Under the pieces are notes generated by a model. It did no database searches. It was given only the letters and a program-made list of their open reading frames with translations, and was not told where the DNA came from. The translations under genes were made by a program, and so were the position numbers. DNA of 64,000 nucleotides from CAYSSJ01 sp964433675 (lineage in GTDB: Bacteria; Cloacimonadota; Cloacimonadia; Cloacimonadales; TCS61): positions 1 to 64,000 of the forward strand of contig CAYSSJ010000004.1 of the NCBI GenBank assembly GCA_964433675.1, given 5' to 3'. Of the stretch, positions 37,127 through 45,925 are shown piece after piece (position 1 is the first letter of the stretch; each line of letters begins with the position of its first letter).

Positions 37127-38410
37127 ATGTCTGAAATTATTGGAATTCACGCACGCGAGATACTCGATTCGCGAGGCAATCCTACTGTGGAAGTGGATGT
37201 ATATCTTGAGACAGGTATTGTGGGGAGTGCAGCCGTTCCCAGTGGTGCTTCTACAGGTGAATATGAAGCTGTGGAACTACGAGATGGAGATAAAGACCGC
37301 TACAACGGTAAAGGTGTGCTGAATGCAGTTAAAAATGTGAATGAGATCATCGCACCGGAGCTTATCGGCATCGAATGTAGCGAGCAGGTGATGATTGACG
37401 AGATAATGATCGAATTGGACGGCACGGATAACAAACAGAAACTCGGCGCAAACGCTATGCTGGGTATCTCTATGGCTTGCGCCAGAGCAGCAGCTTATGA
37501 GTTGGAATTACCACTCTATCGTTATATTGGCGGCACAAACGCCAAAACTATGCCGATACCGATGGCTAATATTATCAACGGTGGTAAACACGCTGATAAT
37601 AATGTCGATCTGCAAGAATTTATGGTTATGCCGGTGGGAGCAAAAAGCTTCGCACAGGCTTTGCAAATGAATGCCGAGATCTTTCATGCCCTCAAAGCGT
37701 ATCTAAAAAAAGAAGGACATAGTACCTCTGTGGGAGACGAAGGTGGTTTCGCACCGGATCTAAAATCGAACGAAGATGCACTGCAATGCATCATGAAAGC
37801 TATCGAATTGGCAGGATATCGCGCCGGTAAAGATATCTTTATCGCACTCGATCCGGCAGCTTCCGAGTTTTATAAAAACGGTAAATACCACCTCGATGCC
37901 GAAGGTAAGAAACTAAGCTCAGCAGAAATGGTGGACTATTATGAAGGTCTGATAAATAAATATCCCATCATCTCTATCGAAGATGGTCTCGCCGAAGATG
38001 ACTGGGATGGGTGGAAACTGATGAATAAAAAGCTGGGCAGCAAAATCCAGATAGTAGGTGATGATCTGTTTGTGACCAATGTAAACCGGCTCTCCAAAGG
38101 TATCGAAGAGAAAAGTGCCAATAGTATCCTCATCAAACTCAATCAGATAGGAACGCTTACCGAAACTCTGAATACCATCGAGATGGCAAAAACTGCCGGC
38201 TTTACCTGCGTGATCTCACATAGAAGCGGAGAGACAAGCGATTATTTCATCGCCGACCTTGCTGTCGCTGTAAATAGCGGACAGATAAAAACCGGCTCTC
38301 TCTGTCGTAGCGAAAGAATAGCCAAATATAACCAACTGCTGCGCATCGAAGAAGAAATGGCAGAATTCGCCTATTTCCCCGGGCAGAGCGCTTTCTATAA
38401 TATTAAATAA
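37127..38410 (+). CDS. eno: Enolase
   Basis: 427 residues; converts 2-phosphoglycerate to phosphoenolpyruvate. Start IIGIHAREILDSRGNPTVEV, catalytic SVGDEGGFAPD, metal-site SIEDGLAEDDW and QIVGDDL, and SHRSGETSD. Last gene of the long plus-strand run; a strong terminator follows. Confidence 0.98.
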   Translation: MSEIIGIHAREILDSRGNPTVEVDVYLETGIVGSAAVPSGASTGEYEAVELRDGDKDRYNGKGVLNAVKNVNEIIAPELIGIECSEQVMIDEIMIELDGTDNKQKLGANAMLGISMACARAAAYELELPLYRYIGGTNAKTMPIPMANIINGGKHADNNVDLQEFMVMPVGAKSFAQALQMNAEIFHALKAYLKKEGHSTSVGDEGGFAPDLKSNEDALQCIMKAIELAGYRAGKDIFIALDPAASEFYKNGKYHLDAEGKKLSSAEMVDYYEGLINKYPIISIEDGLAEDDWDGWKLMNKKLGSKIQIVGDDLFVTNVNRLSKGIEEKSANSILIKLNQIGTLTETLNTIEMAKTAGFTCVISHRSGETSDYFIADLAVAVNSGQIKTGSLCRSERIAKYNQLLRIEEEMAEFAYFPGQSAFYNIK

Positions 38411-38420
38411 GCAATTTGGA

Positions 38421-38449
38421 CAGGCGGGAGAAATCCCGCCTGGAATTTT
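38421..38449 (+). terminator. Terminator of eno
   Basis: CAGGCGGGA and TCCCGCCTG form a perfect 9-bp stem with a GAAA loop, followed by GAATTTTT. Confidence 0.9.
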
Positions 38450-38463
38450 TCCCCATTTTCCTC

Positions 38464-38510
38464 TTGACAGAAAAACCGGCGTGGTAATTCTTGTAAGTGA
38501 ATATTTACTT
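38464..38510 (+). promoter_or_regulatory. Promoter and operator of the TetR gene
   Basis: TTGACA at 38464-38469 is a consensus -35. The -10 is weak (taattc or attctt near 38485-38492). GTAAGTGAATATTTAC at 38493-38508 is a dyad (GTAA...TTAC) that differs at 2 of 16 positions from the motif at 39123-39138, before the downstream operon. Its position over the start site suggests self-repression. Confidence 0.6.
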
Positions 38511-38523
38511 TAAGGAGGCGGAT

Positions 38524-39102
38524 ATGGGTTTGACCGAGCGTCAGGCACAGATAGTGGCGGTTTCGCTGAGCATTATCGCCAAGCGTGGGATTCAGAGCTT
38601 GACTATCAAGAATATCGCAGCAGAGCTTTCCATCACAGAAGCAGCTATATATCGTCACTTCAGAAGCAAACACGATATCCTGCTGGCGATTATGGATATG
38701 TTCGAACAAATATCCACTAATGTACCCAAGCTATACGATCCCTCCCTGACAGCTTTGGAGAAAATGGAGATATTCCTCAATCATCGTTACATCACCTTCG
38801 CATCCGATCACGATCTTGCCAGAGTGATGTTCGCTGAAGTACTCTTCCAATCTGATGATGAGCTATCTCTGCGCATGATGCAAATCATGAAGAAACATAA
38901 AAAACAACTCGATAGTATAATAGATAGCGGACAAAAAAACGGAGAATTGCGCACCGATCTGGATGCCAAAACCATGTTCAGGATCATTATCGGCTCAATG
39001 CGGCTTTTGGTAAACCAGTGGTGTCTCTCCGGTTTTGAGTTCGATCTGCTCAATGAGGGAAGAGAACTATGGAAGAATATAAAAGAAATAATAGTAGCGT
39101 GA
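38524..39102 (+). CDS. TetR-family regulator
   Basis: 192 residues from the ATG at 38524, which has AAGGAGG upstream; a GTG at 38497 lies in the operator and is rejected. The helix-turn-helix is at about 25-50 (SLTIKNIAAELSITEAAIYRHFRSKHDIL, quoted by position only for the rest), and the C-terminal ligand/dimer domain follows. It lies just upstream of the redox operon and shares an operator-like dyad with it, so it probably controls both. The inducer is unknown; nitrosative or oxidative signals are a guess from the target genes. Confidence 0.9.
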   Translation: MGLTERQAQIVAVSLSIIAKRGIQSLTIKNIAAELSITEAAIYRHFRSKHDILLAIMDMFEQISTNVPKLYDPSLTALEKMEIFLNHRYITFASDHDLARVMFAEVLFQSDDELSLRMMQIMKKHKKQLDSIIDSGQKNGELRTDLDAKTMFRIIIGSMRLLVNQWCLSGFEFDLLNEGRELWKNIKEIIVA

Positions 39103-39116
39103 TATATTTTTTCGGT

Positions 39117-39140
39117 TATAATGTAAGTAAATAATTACAT
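39117..39140 (+). promoter_or_regulatory. -10 box and TetR operator of the redox operon
   Basis: A consensus TATAAT (39117-39122) runs into ATGTAA...TTACAT (39121-39140), whose core GTAAGTAAATAATTAC matches the dyad upstream of the TetR gene. No good -35 is visible. Confidence 0.65.
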
Positions 39141-39156
39141 ACAATAGGAGGGTGGT

Positions 39157-39978
39157 ATGAAAAGAAAGATCATTCAGATCGATGAGCAGAAATGTAACGG
39201 ATGCGGACTTTGCATCCCGAACTGTCCCGAAGGAGCACTACAGATCATCGACGGGAAAGCGCGGTTAGTCAGCGATCTGTTTTGTGATGGATTGGGAGAA
39301 TGCATCGGGCATTGTCCTGAAGGAGCTATCGAAATTGTCGAAAGAGAAGCTGAACCTTATGATGAACGTAAGGTAATGGAGAATATCATCAAAGCGGGAC
39401 CAAATACTATCAAAGCACATTTAAAACATCTCTACGATCATGACCAAATCGAATTCTACAACATAGCATGTGAATATTTGAAAGAAAAGGGTTTGCCCAT
39501 TCCGAGTGTAACCGAATCTACACCTAGTTGCGCACCGATGGGATGTCCCGGTCAAAAAATGCAGCGTATAGAAGAAAAAAAGCAGAACCGCCAGCAAACG
39601 GTCGAGATAAGCTCAGCACTCCGGCAATGGCCGATTCAGTTGCATCTTCTAAACCCGCAAGCACCGTATTTGGACAACGCCGATCTATTGATTGCTGCCG
39701 ATTGCACTTCCTATGCTTATGCTAATTTTCATCAACGTTTTATGAAGGATAAGATCACTATCATCTTCTGTCCGAAATTAGATAGAGATCTCGAAGTCTA
39801 TATAGATAAACTTGCTCAGATATTTGCTGGCAAGAATATCCAATCTGTAGAAATCGTGCGGATGGAAGTGCCTTGTTGCGGCGGTGTGGAGATGATCGTG
39901 AAAAAAGCAATGGAAAAGGCAGGAAAAATTATCTTTACAAAAATGAATACTATCTCTATAGATGGTAATATATTATAA
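39157..39978 (+). CDS. Ferredoxin-domain redox protein
   Basis: 273 residues. The first cluster motif is complete (C13, C16, C19, C23), followed by PEG. In the second the usual second Cys is Leu46 (C43-x2-L46-x2-C49-x3-C53), so a [3Fe-4S] or altered cluster is possible. A linker then carries CAPMGCPG, and the C-terminal half (from about 155) is an alpha/beta domain with VPCCGG near 248. First gene of an operon with a cupin, a flavodiiron protein and hcp; it may pass electrons to one of these. GGAGG upstream. Confidence 0.82.
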   Translation: MKRKIIQIDEQKCNGCGLCIPNCPEGALQIIDGKARLVSDLFCDGLGECIGHCPEGAIEIVEREAEPYDERKVMENIIKAGPNTIKAHLKHLYDHDQIEFYNIACEYLKEKGLPIPSVTESTPSCAPMGCPGQKMQRIEEKKQNRQQTVEISSALRQWPIQLHLLNPQAPYLDNADLLIAADCTSYAYANFHQRFMKDKITIIFCPKLDRDLEVYIDKLAQIFAGKNIQSVEIVRMEVPCCGGVEMIVKKAMEKAGKIIFTKMNTISIDGNIL

Positions 39979-39992
39979 AGAAGGGAGATATT

Positions 39993-40322
39993 ATGATAAC
40001 AAGAAATTACCAAACCGAAGAGCTGATTTTGAACAAGAACGGATTGAAAGCCTCCAGATTGTATGACAATCCGGAAGGAGAGATCATACATATCGAAATC
40101 GAAGCAGGGAAGACACTTCAGTCACATAGCACACCGGTGAATGTAGCCTTTTATGTGATAGAAGGAGAATTGAAGATCGAAATCGGGGAAGAGAAAAAAG
40201 CATGCCCGGCAGATACGCTGATAGAAAGTCCAAAGGATATCCCCCACGCTATACACAACGAATCAGACATATCTGCCCGGATACTGGTGATTAAAATGCC
40301 AAAACCACAGAAAAGGAGATAA
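39993..40322 (+). CDS. Small cupin-domain protein
   Basis: 109 residues forming one cupin barrel: SHSTPVNVAFYVIEGELKIEIG and DIPHAIHNESD give the two conserved metal-binding motifs (with two His in the first region and one later). Such cupins bind a metal or a small ligand; the role here is unknown. Lies between the ferredoxin-like gene and the flavodiiron gene, with a stop overlapping the next possible start. Confidence 0.82.
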   Translation: MITRNYQTEELILNKNGLKASRLYDNPEGEIIHIEIEAGKTLQSHSTPVNVAFYVIEGELKIEIGEEKKACPADTLIESPKDIPHAIHNESDISARILVIKMPKPQKRR

Positions 40323-40324
40323 TG

Positions 40325-41521
40325 ATGAAAGTGAAGAACAATGTTTACTGGGTAGGTAAGATCGATTGGGAATTGGATAAATTCCACGGTGATGAATATT
40401 CGATCAATCGCGGCACAACTTATAATTCCTATCTGATCAGAGAGGAGAAAACCGTGCTCATCGATACGGTTTGGCAGCCTTTTGCAAAGGAGTTTGTAGC
40501 AAAGCTAAAAAAAGAGATCGATCTGAACAAGATCGACTATGTAATCGCAAATCATGGTGAGATAGACCATAGTGGTGCTCTGCCCGAATTAATGAAGGAA
40601 ATACCAAATACGCCGATATATTGTACTGCAAACGGAGTTAAATCTCTAAAGGGGCATTATCATCAAGACTGGAATTTCAAAATCGTGAAAACAGGGGATG
40701 TATTAGATTTAGGAAATGGTAAGCAGCTGATCTTCGTGGAAGCTCCGATGCTGCATTGGCCAGATAGCATGATGACTTATATGAGCGGTGATGATATCCT
40801 CTTCAGCAACGATGCTTTCGGTCAGCATTATGCTTCGCAGTTTATGTACAACGATCTGGTAGATCAGGAAGAACTCTATTCGGAAGCGATCAAATACTAT
40901 GCCAATATTCTCACACCTTTTAGCAAACTGGTGATCAAAAAGATCAACGAATTCCTCAAATTGGAATTACCACTGGATATGATTTGCCCGAGTCATGGCG
41001 TAATCTGGCGCAAAAACCCGGTGCAGATAGTGAAGCAATATCTCGAATGGGCAGATAACTATCAGGAAAATCAGATCAGCATCATCTACGATACCATGTG
41101 GGAAGGTACTCGGAAAATAGCCGAAGCCATCGCAGAAGGTATTGGCAAACAGGATGTCAAAGTTGCGGTGAAACTATTTAATGTAGCCAAAAAAGATAAG
41201 AATGATATCATAACGGAGATATTCAAATCAAAAGCTATTTTGGTAGGATCACCCACGATAAACAAAGGTATCCTAACTGCCATTGCATCTATCTTGGAAG
41301 AGATACGCGGTCTGAGCTTTGCCGGCAAAAAAGCTGCTGCATTCGGTGCTTACGGTTGGAGCGGAGAATCGGTGCAGATGATCACAGATAGGTTAAAAGA
41401 AGCCGGATTCGAGCTAATGGATGAAGGGATCAAAATCGCTTGGAATCCCGATGAGGAAGCAGAAAAAAAATGTGTTGACTATGGTAAAGAGTTGGCAAAA
41501 AAATTGTCGCATGTAAATTAA
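40325..41521 (+). CDS. Flavodiiron protein (FprA family)
   Basis: 398 residues from the ATG at 40325, which is 6 bases after GGAG; an ATG three bases earlier is too close to it. The N-terminal beta-lactamase-like domain holds the diiron ligands (NHGEIDHSG, then later SHG), and the C-terminal flavodoxin domain starts IIYDTMWEGTRKIAEAIA and binds FMN. The family reduces O2 or NO to water or N2O in anaerobes. With hcp in the same operon, nitrosative or oxidative defence is likely. Confidence 0.93.
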   Translation: MKVKNNVYWVGKIDWELDKFHGDEYSINRGTTYNSYLIREEKTVLIDTVWQPFAKEFVAKLKKEIDLNKIDYVIANHGEIDHSGALPELMKEIPNTPIYCTANGVKSLKGHYHQDWNFKIVKTGDVLDLGNGKQLIFVEAPMLHWPDSMMTYMSGDDILFSNDAFGQHYASQFMYNDLVDQEELYSEAIKYYANILTPFSKLVIKKINEFLKLELPLDMICPSHGVIWRKNPVQIVKQYLEWADNYQENQISIIYDTMWEGTRKIAEAIAEGIGKQDVKVAVKLFNVAKKDKNDIITEIFKSKAILVGSPTINKGILTAIASILEEIRGLSFAGKKAAAFGAYGWSGESVQMITDRLKEAGFELMDEGIKIAWNPDEEAEKKCVDYGKELAKKLSHVN

Positions 41522-41533
41522 CAAGGGGGAAAA

Positions 41534-41695
41534 ATGTCGGAAACAGAAGTAGTTTTGAAAGTGAATGAGAAGGATATTCCCATCAATGAATTTGTTAAGA
41601 CAATCATCGCTAATATCAATACATCCTTGGTAACTTCATTGAGCTTGAAAGATGTAGAGGATGTAAACAAAATATCTATAGAAATAATTAAATAG
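41534..41695 (+). CDS. 53-residue conserved small protein
   Basis: Reads MSETEVVLKVNEKDIPINEF..., with AAGGGGG before the ATG and a stop 15 bases before hcp. The pattern K-V-N-x-K-x-I-P-x-N-x-F-V-x-x-I-I-x-N matches small proteins I recall from other anaerobes, but no function is established. Its place inside the operon makes it a candidate accessory factor. Confidence 0.75.
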   Translation: MSETEVVLKVNEKDIPINEFVKTIIANINTSLVTSLSLKDVEDVNKISIEIIK

Positions 41696-41710
41696 GGAAG
41701 GAGTAGAATT

Positions 41711-43330
41711 ATGTTTTGTTATCAATGTCAGGAAACTTTGAAGAATAAAGGTTGTACAGCAATAGGAATATGTGGTAAAGATGAAAATACTTCCAATCTG
41801 CATGATCTTCTTATCTTCGTTTTGAAGGGAATTTCAGCACTGAGCGAAAAAACAGAGCTAAACGAAGATGAGATAAAAGAAATCGGAGATTATGTCTGCA
41901 GAGCTATGTTCGCCACTATCACCAATGCTAATTTTGATGAAAATAGAATAGTTGAATTAATAGAACAAGGGCTGGAGAAAAAGAAGAAACTCTTAGATAA
42001 AGTGAAAGAGAGAGAAAACTTGCCCGAAGCTGCCATTTGGCACGGTGATAGAAAAGAATTTGAATCCAAAGCAAAAGAAGTAGGGGTATTAGCTACGGAA
42101 AATGAAGATGTGAGGTCACTACGCGAATTGATGATCTACGGATTGAAGGGGATCGCAGCTTACGCTTCCCATGCAGAGATCCTAGGTTATACAGACAGGG
42201 CTGTCTATGAGTTCATGCTGAAAGCATTGGCAGCTACCACAAAAGATCTGGAGATTAATGATCTGATAGCTCTGGTGATGGAAACCGGTAAAACCGCGGT
42301 AGATACGATGGCGCTATTGGACAAGGCAAATACCGAAACTTACGGAAATCCGGAAATGACCACAGTATCACTCGATGTAAGGAATAATCCCGGTATCCTT
42401 ATCTCCGGTCATGACCTTAAGGATATGGAAATACTGTTGCAACAAACGGAAAACAGCGGTGTAGATGTATATACCCACAGCGAGATGCTGCCGGCACATT
42501 ATTATCCCAAATTCAAAAAATATCCCCACTTTGCCGGTAACTACGGAAACGCATGGTGGAAACAGCATCTGGAATTCGATTCCTTCAACGGACCGATATT
42601 GATGACGACTAACTGCATCACTCCGGTAAAAGATGCATACAAAGATAGGATATTCACGACCGGAATGGCCGGCTACCCCAGTGTGCCACATATCGAAGAA
42701 AAAGATGGTAAGAAAGACTTTTCTGAGCTGATAGAATTAGCAAAAAAATGTCCACCACCAACAAAGATAGAATCAGGTGAGATCGTTGGTGGATTCGCGC
42801 ACAACTTTGTGCTTTCGATGGCAGATAAGATAGTAGAAGCGGTTAAAAACGGTGATATCAAAAGATTTGTCGTAATGGCCGGTTGTGATGGCAGACAGCC
42901 TTCGCGCCAGTATTATTCAGAAGTTGCCCATAAATTGCCGGACAACACCATAATCTTAACCGCCGGTTGCGCTAAATATAGGTATAACAAGCTGAATTTG
43001 GCGGACATCGGAGGTATTCCCAAAGTTCTCGATGCTGGGCAGTGTAATGATTCTTACTCTCTGGCGCTTATTGCTCTTAAGTTGAAAGAAGCTTTCGGAT
43101 TGGATGATGTAAATAAGTTACCTCTTTCTTTCGATATTGCTTGGTATGAGCAAAAAGCAGTTGCTGTACTATTGGCACTGCTTTATCTCGGCTTCAAGAA
43201 TATTCGCTTGGGTCCTACCTTGCCTGCCTTTGTCTCTCCTACTGTTTTGCAAGTGTTGCAAAAAGAATTTGACATAAAACCGATATCTGATGCAGATGCA
43301 GATGTTCAGGCTATGATGGCAGGAAAATAG
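41711..43330 (+). CDS. hcp: Hybrid cluster protein (class I Hcp)
   Basis: 539 residues. N-terminal Cys spacing is C3-x2-C6-x8-C15-x5-C21, that of class I proteins holding a [4Fe-4S] cluster. Later hybrid-cluster motifs include TTNCITP, AGCDGR, LTAGCAKYR and DAGQCNDSYS. The family reduces NO (and hydroxylamine in vitro). No hcr reductase is next to it; the ferredoxin at 43350 is a probable donor. GGAAGGAG upstream. Confidence 0.95.
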   Translation: MFCYQCQETLKNKGCTAIGICGKDENTSNLHDLLIFVLKGISALSEKTELNEDEIKEIGDYVCRAMFATITNANFDENRIVELIEQGLEKKKKLLDKVKERENLPEAAIWHGDRKEFESKAKEVGVLATENEDVRSLRELMIYGLKGIAAYASHAEILGYTDRAVYEFMLKALAATTKDLEINDLIALVMETGKTAVDTMALLDKANTETYGNPEMTTVSLDVRNNPGILISGHDLKDMEILLQQTENSGVDVYTHSEMLPAHYYPKFKKYPHFAGNYGNAWWKQHLEFDSFNGPILMTTNCITPVKDAYKDRIFTTGMAGYPSVPHIEEKDGKKDFSELIELAKKCPPPTKIESGEIVGGFAHNFVLSMADKIVEAVKNGDIKRFVVMAGCDGRQPSRQYYSEVAHKLPDNTIILTAGCAKYRYNKLNLADIGGIPKVLDAGQCNDSYSLALIALKLKEAFGLDDVNKLPLSFDIAWYEQKAVAVLLALLYLGFKNIRLGPTLPAFVSPTVLQVLQKEFDIKPISDADADVQAMMAGK

Positions 43331-43349
43331 TGATAAAAAGGAGGAAGAC

Positions 43350-43532
43350 ATGGCTTATAAGATCGTAAAGGAAGATTGCATCAATTGTGGTGCCTGTGAA
43401 GAAGTATGTCCGACAGATTGTATCTCGGAAGTAGATGAAAAAAGGGTAATAGAAGAGGCAGATTGTATAGATTGTGGCTCTTGCAAAGATGCATGTCCGG
43501 TTGATTGTATCTTAACCCCGGATGAGCAATAG
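43350..43532 (+). CDS. 2[4Fe-4S] ferredoxin
   Basis: 60 residues with two complete cluster motifs, C10/C13/C16/C20 and C39/C42/C45/C49, each followed by a P. Additional Cys occur as CPTDC and CPVDC. A strong ribosome site (GGAGGAAG) precedes it. Last gene of the operon; probably the electron carrier for Hcp or the flavodiiron protein. Confidence 0.95.
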   Translation: MAYKIVKEDCINCGACEEVCPTDCISEVDEKRVIEEADCIDCGSCKDACPVDCILTPDEQ

Positions 43533-43540
43533 ACAAAATT

Positions 43541-43568
43541 GCCCCCGTATTTTTGCGGGGGCTTTTCT
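43541..43568 (+). terminator. Terminator of the redox operon
   Basis: GCCCCCG (43541-43547) pairs with CGGGGGC (43556-43562), followed by TTTTCTT. Confidence 0.9.
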
Positions 43569-43664
43569 TAATATCTGGCAAAATCTCTTTCTGAAGAAAA
43601 CAAAAAATGTTTGACGGTTACTATAGTTAATTTTTTTTGAATTAAAAAGCTCGGAGGCTTGTCA

Positions 43665-44720
43665 ATGTATTGCGATATGAAGAAATTTGGCTTTGTGATG
43701 ATGTTTATGCTCTCTGTTTGCCTTGTTTATGCTCAATTTGCCGGTGGGAAAGGGACAGCAGAGGAGCCGTATCTCATAGAGACGGCTGAGCATTTGGATA
43801 GTCTCAGAGAATATACCGGAGAAGCTTATGAAAACATTCATTTTCGTCAAAACAGAGATATCGATCTGAGTGTATTTGAAAACTGGCAGCCGATCGGAGA
43901 CGATATAGACAGTTTCTCCGGGGTTTATGACGGTGCAAATTTTCAAATCAGTGGATTAGTGAGCGATCAGGAAGATAGATATGTCGGGCTTTTCGGTTTT
44001 GTACAATCAGGCAGGTTGGAAAATGTGATTCTAACAGATGTCGAAGTTAGAGGATTGTACGCAGTTGGCGGATTGGTCGGTTATCTTAGAGATAGCCGGG
44101 CGATTAACTGTCATGTAAGCGGAATTGTTGCTGCACCGGGAGCTGTGGGTGGTTTGATAGGTTATTGCCGAGACAGTGAAGTATCAGACAGTCGTGCTTA
44201 TGGGAAAGTAGTAGGAAGGGCTACTGTGGGTGGTTTCGCCGGTTATGTGCAAGATGCCACTATCAAAAGATCTTATGCTATATCGGAAGTTGCAGGTAAT
44301 GAGCGCGTCGGTGGATTATTGGGAGTACTGAATATAGGCTCTGAGGTAAGTGACTGCTATGCAGCCGGGGTAGTGTATGGTACCAAAGATTTTGTCGGTG
44401 GACTGATCGGTTGGATGCGAGAAAGTGAAGCAAAAAACTGTTATTCTACCTCTGAAGTTACCGCAGCAGTTGAAAATGTAGGTGGCTTTGCAGGCGGATA
44501 TCATACCGATTTTACTATTCATAGTAGTTATTGGAATGCGGAGATCAATGAGATTGATAGCTCAGAGATGGGTATAGCAAAGGCGAAGGTTGAATTGCTA
44601 ACAGCCGACACTTTTGAAGGCTGGGACTTTGAATCTATCTGGCAGTTAGAAGAAGGGGAAAGTTTCCCATATCTGCAATGGCAAATTGACCCGGGAGAAT
44701 ATAACTATCCTCAGCAATAG
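43665..44720 (+). CDS. Secreted GLUG-repeat protein
   Basis: 351 residues from the ATG at 43665, 7 bases after GGAGG; a TTG at 43659 is too close. Signal peptide near residues 4-23 (LSVCLVYAQ). The body consists of beta-helix GLUG repeats (VGGLVGYLRDS, VGGLIGYCRDS, VGGFAGYVQDA, VGGLLGVLNIG, VGGLIGWMRES, VGGFAGGY), each around 40 residues. No sorting domain, unlike the cargo proteins at 419-7509, so it may stay in the periplasm or go out another way. Often adhesin-like; function unknown. Confidence 0.8.
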   Translation: MYCDMKKFGFVMMFMLSVCLVYAQFAGGKGTAEEPYLIETAEHLDSLREYTGEAYENIHFRQNRDIDLSVFENWQPIGDDIDSFSGVYDGANFQISGLVSDQEDRYVGLFGFVQSGRLENVILTDVEVRGLYAVGGLVGYLRDSRAINCHVSGIVAAPGAVGGLIGYCRDSEVSDSRAYGKVVGRATVGGFAGYVQDATIKRSYAISEVAGNERVGGLLGVLNIGSEVSDCYAAGVVYGTKDFVGGLIGWMRESEAKNCYSTSEVTAAVENVGGFAGGYHTDFTIHSSYWNAEINEIDSSEMGIAKAKVELLTADTFEGWDFESIWQLEEGESFPYLQWQIDPGEYNYPQQ

Positions 44721-44734
44721 TTTACATAATATAA

Positions 44735-45601
44735 TTAATCTTCGTTATAGATCAGATAATCTATATCGTTCTCCAGTTCATCATAAGCCTCTTTCATGAT
44801 CTTTTGGAGTGCTTTTTTCTGGATTTGACGCACGCGCTCACGTGATAAACCCAGTTCTTCACCGATTTGAGCAAAATTCTTACTCTCTTTGCCTTCCAAA
44901 CCAAAATACTCTTTAACTATCCTTGCCTCGCGGGAGGGAAGCGATTTGATCGTCTTATTGATGCGCTTCTTTACCTTATCACGATAATAGATAGATTTTG
45001 GATCGGTGGTTGTCGGATCTTGCAGGATATCACTCAAAGTAAAACGATCATAAGAATGATAATGGGTAGAATCATCGAGTGATAGTGTATCTATCTCTTG
45101 ACGTCGAGCTTTGTTTATCGTTTTCTTGTTTAGATTTGTAATATCGGAAATATCGCTGGTAGTGGCTTTCTCACCGGTTTCACTGAAGACTTTGTCTTTG
45201 GCATGTTTGATCTTGCTGACCAAATTTGCTTTACCCAGAGGCATTCTGATGATAGAAGTCTTCTCTGCCAAGGCGAAGAGAATGCGCTGCCTGATCCACC
45301 AGACGGCATAAGAGATGAGTTTATTATCTTTTTGGGGATCGAACTTCTGGATCGCTTTGATAAGACCAATATTACCTTCGCTTATCAGTTCGGAGAGTGA
45401 GAGCCCACGATTTTGGTATTTAGCAGCTATTTTAACTACGAATTTCAGATTGGCTTCCACCAATCTATCCATCGCCTTTTTATCACCTTGTTGAGCACGT
45501 CCAGCCAGCTCATATTCCTCTTCTCTGGAAAGTGGTTCGGTCTTAGCTATCTGTTTTAAATAGCTTTGTAATGCTTTGTCTTGGAATACATTATCACTCA
45601 T
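44735..45601 (-). CDS. rpoD: Primary sigma factor (RpoD/SigA type)
   Basis: 288 residues, the short form without region 1.1 seen in Bacteroidetes. Region 1.2 (SYLKQIAKTEPL), region 2 (NLKFVVKIAAKYQNRG, ISYAVWWIRQRILFALAE) and region 4 (SREARIVKEYFGLEG, IGEELGLSRERVRQIQKKAL) are intact. It recognises -35 and -10 promoter elements. Last gene of a minus-strand operon behind a MerR regulator, which is an unusual place for a primary sigma factor. Confidence 0.88.
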   Translation of the reverse strand: MSDNVFQDKALQSYLKQIAKTEPLSREEEYELAGRAQQGDKKAMDRLVEANLKFVVKIAAKYQNRGLSLSELISEGNIGLIKAIQKFDPQKDNKLISYAVWWIRQRILFALAEKTSIIRMPLGKANLVSKIKHAKDKVFSETGEKATTSDISDITNLNKKTINKARRQEIDTLSLDDSTHYHSYDRFTLSDILQDPTTTDPKSIYYRDKVKKRINKTIKSLPSREARIVKEYFGLEGKESKNFAQIGEELGLSRERVRQIQKKALQKIMKEAYDELENDIDYLIYNED

Positions 45602-45612
45602 ATCTCTTCACC

Positions 45613-45909
45613 TTATATTATAAAATCTCGTTTGTGGTCATGGATAAAATCCAGTAATTCATCATCTGTCATATTCAGTTTCTTTGCCAAAGAAAGTACA
45701 ATTTTGACACCAGATAGATTCAAACCGAGTTCTTGGGTAAGTGTGATTATGATGGTAATTTTGGTGATATCTTTATTGGAAAAGAGTCGGGTATTTTTTA
45801 GCGATCTTTCCGGATGCAAGAGATTTTTACGCTCATACATCCTGATAGTCTGGTCATGAACACCCAGAATTTTGGCTACTTCACCGATCAAATATTTTGT
45901 ATCTTTCAT
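45613..45909 (-). CDS. MerR-family regulator (HspR-like)
   Basis: 98 residues: winged helix starting YLIGEVAKILGVHDQTIRMYERKNLLHP, then NTRLFSNKDI, and a short C-terminal coil. The length and the HDQTIRMYE segment resemble HspR, the repressor of chaperone genes, but its usual neighbours dnaK/dnaJ/grpE are absent. It lies 11 bp before the sigma-factor gene, on the same message. Confidence 0.82.
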   Translation of the reverse strand: MKDTKYLIGEVAKILGVHDQTIRMYERKNLLHPERSLKNTRLFSNKDITKITIIITLTQELGLNLSGVKIVLSLAKKLNMTDDELLDFIHDHKRDFII

Positions 45910-45925
45910 AAACTCTCCTCATTAC

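Noticed and set aside
38497..38523. GTG start for the TetR gene
   Set aside because: It lies in the operator dyad and has no ribosome site, while ATG 38524 has AAGGAGG.
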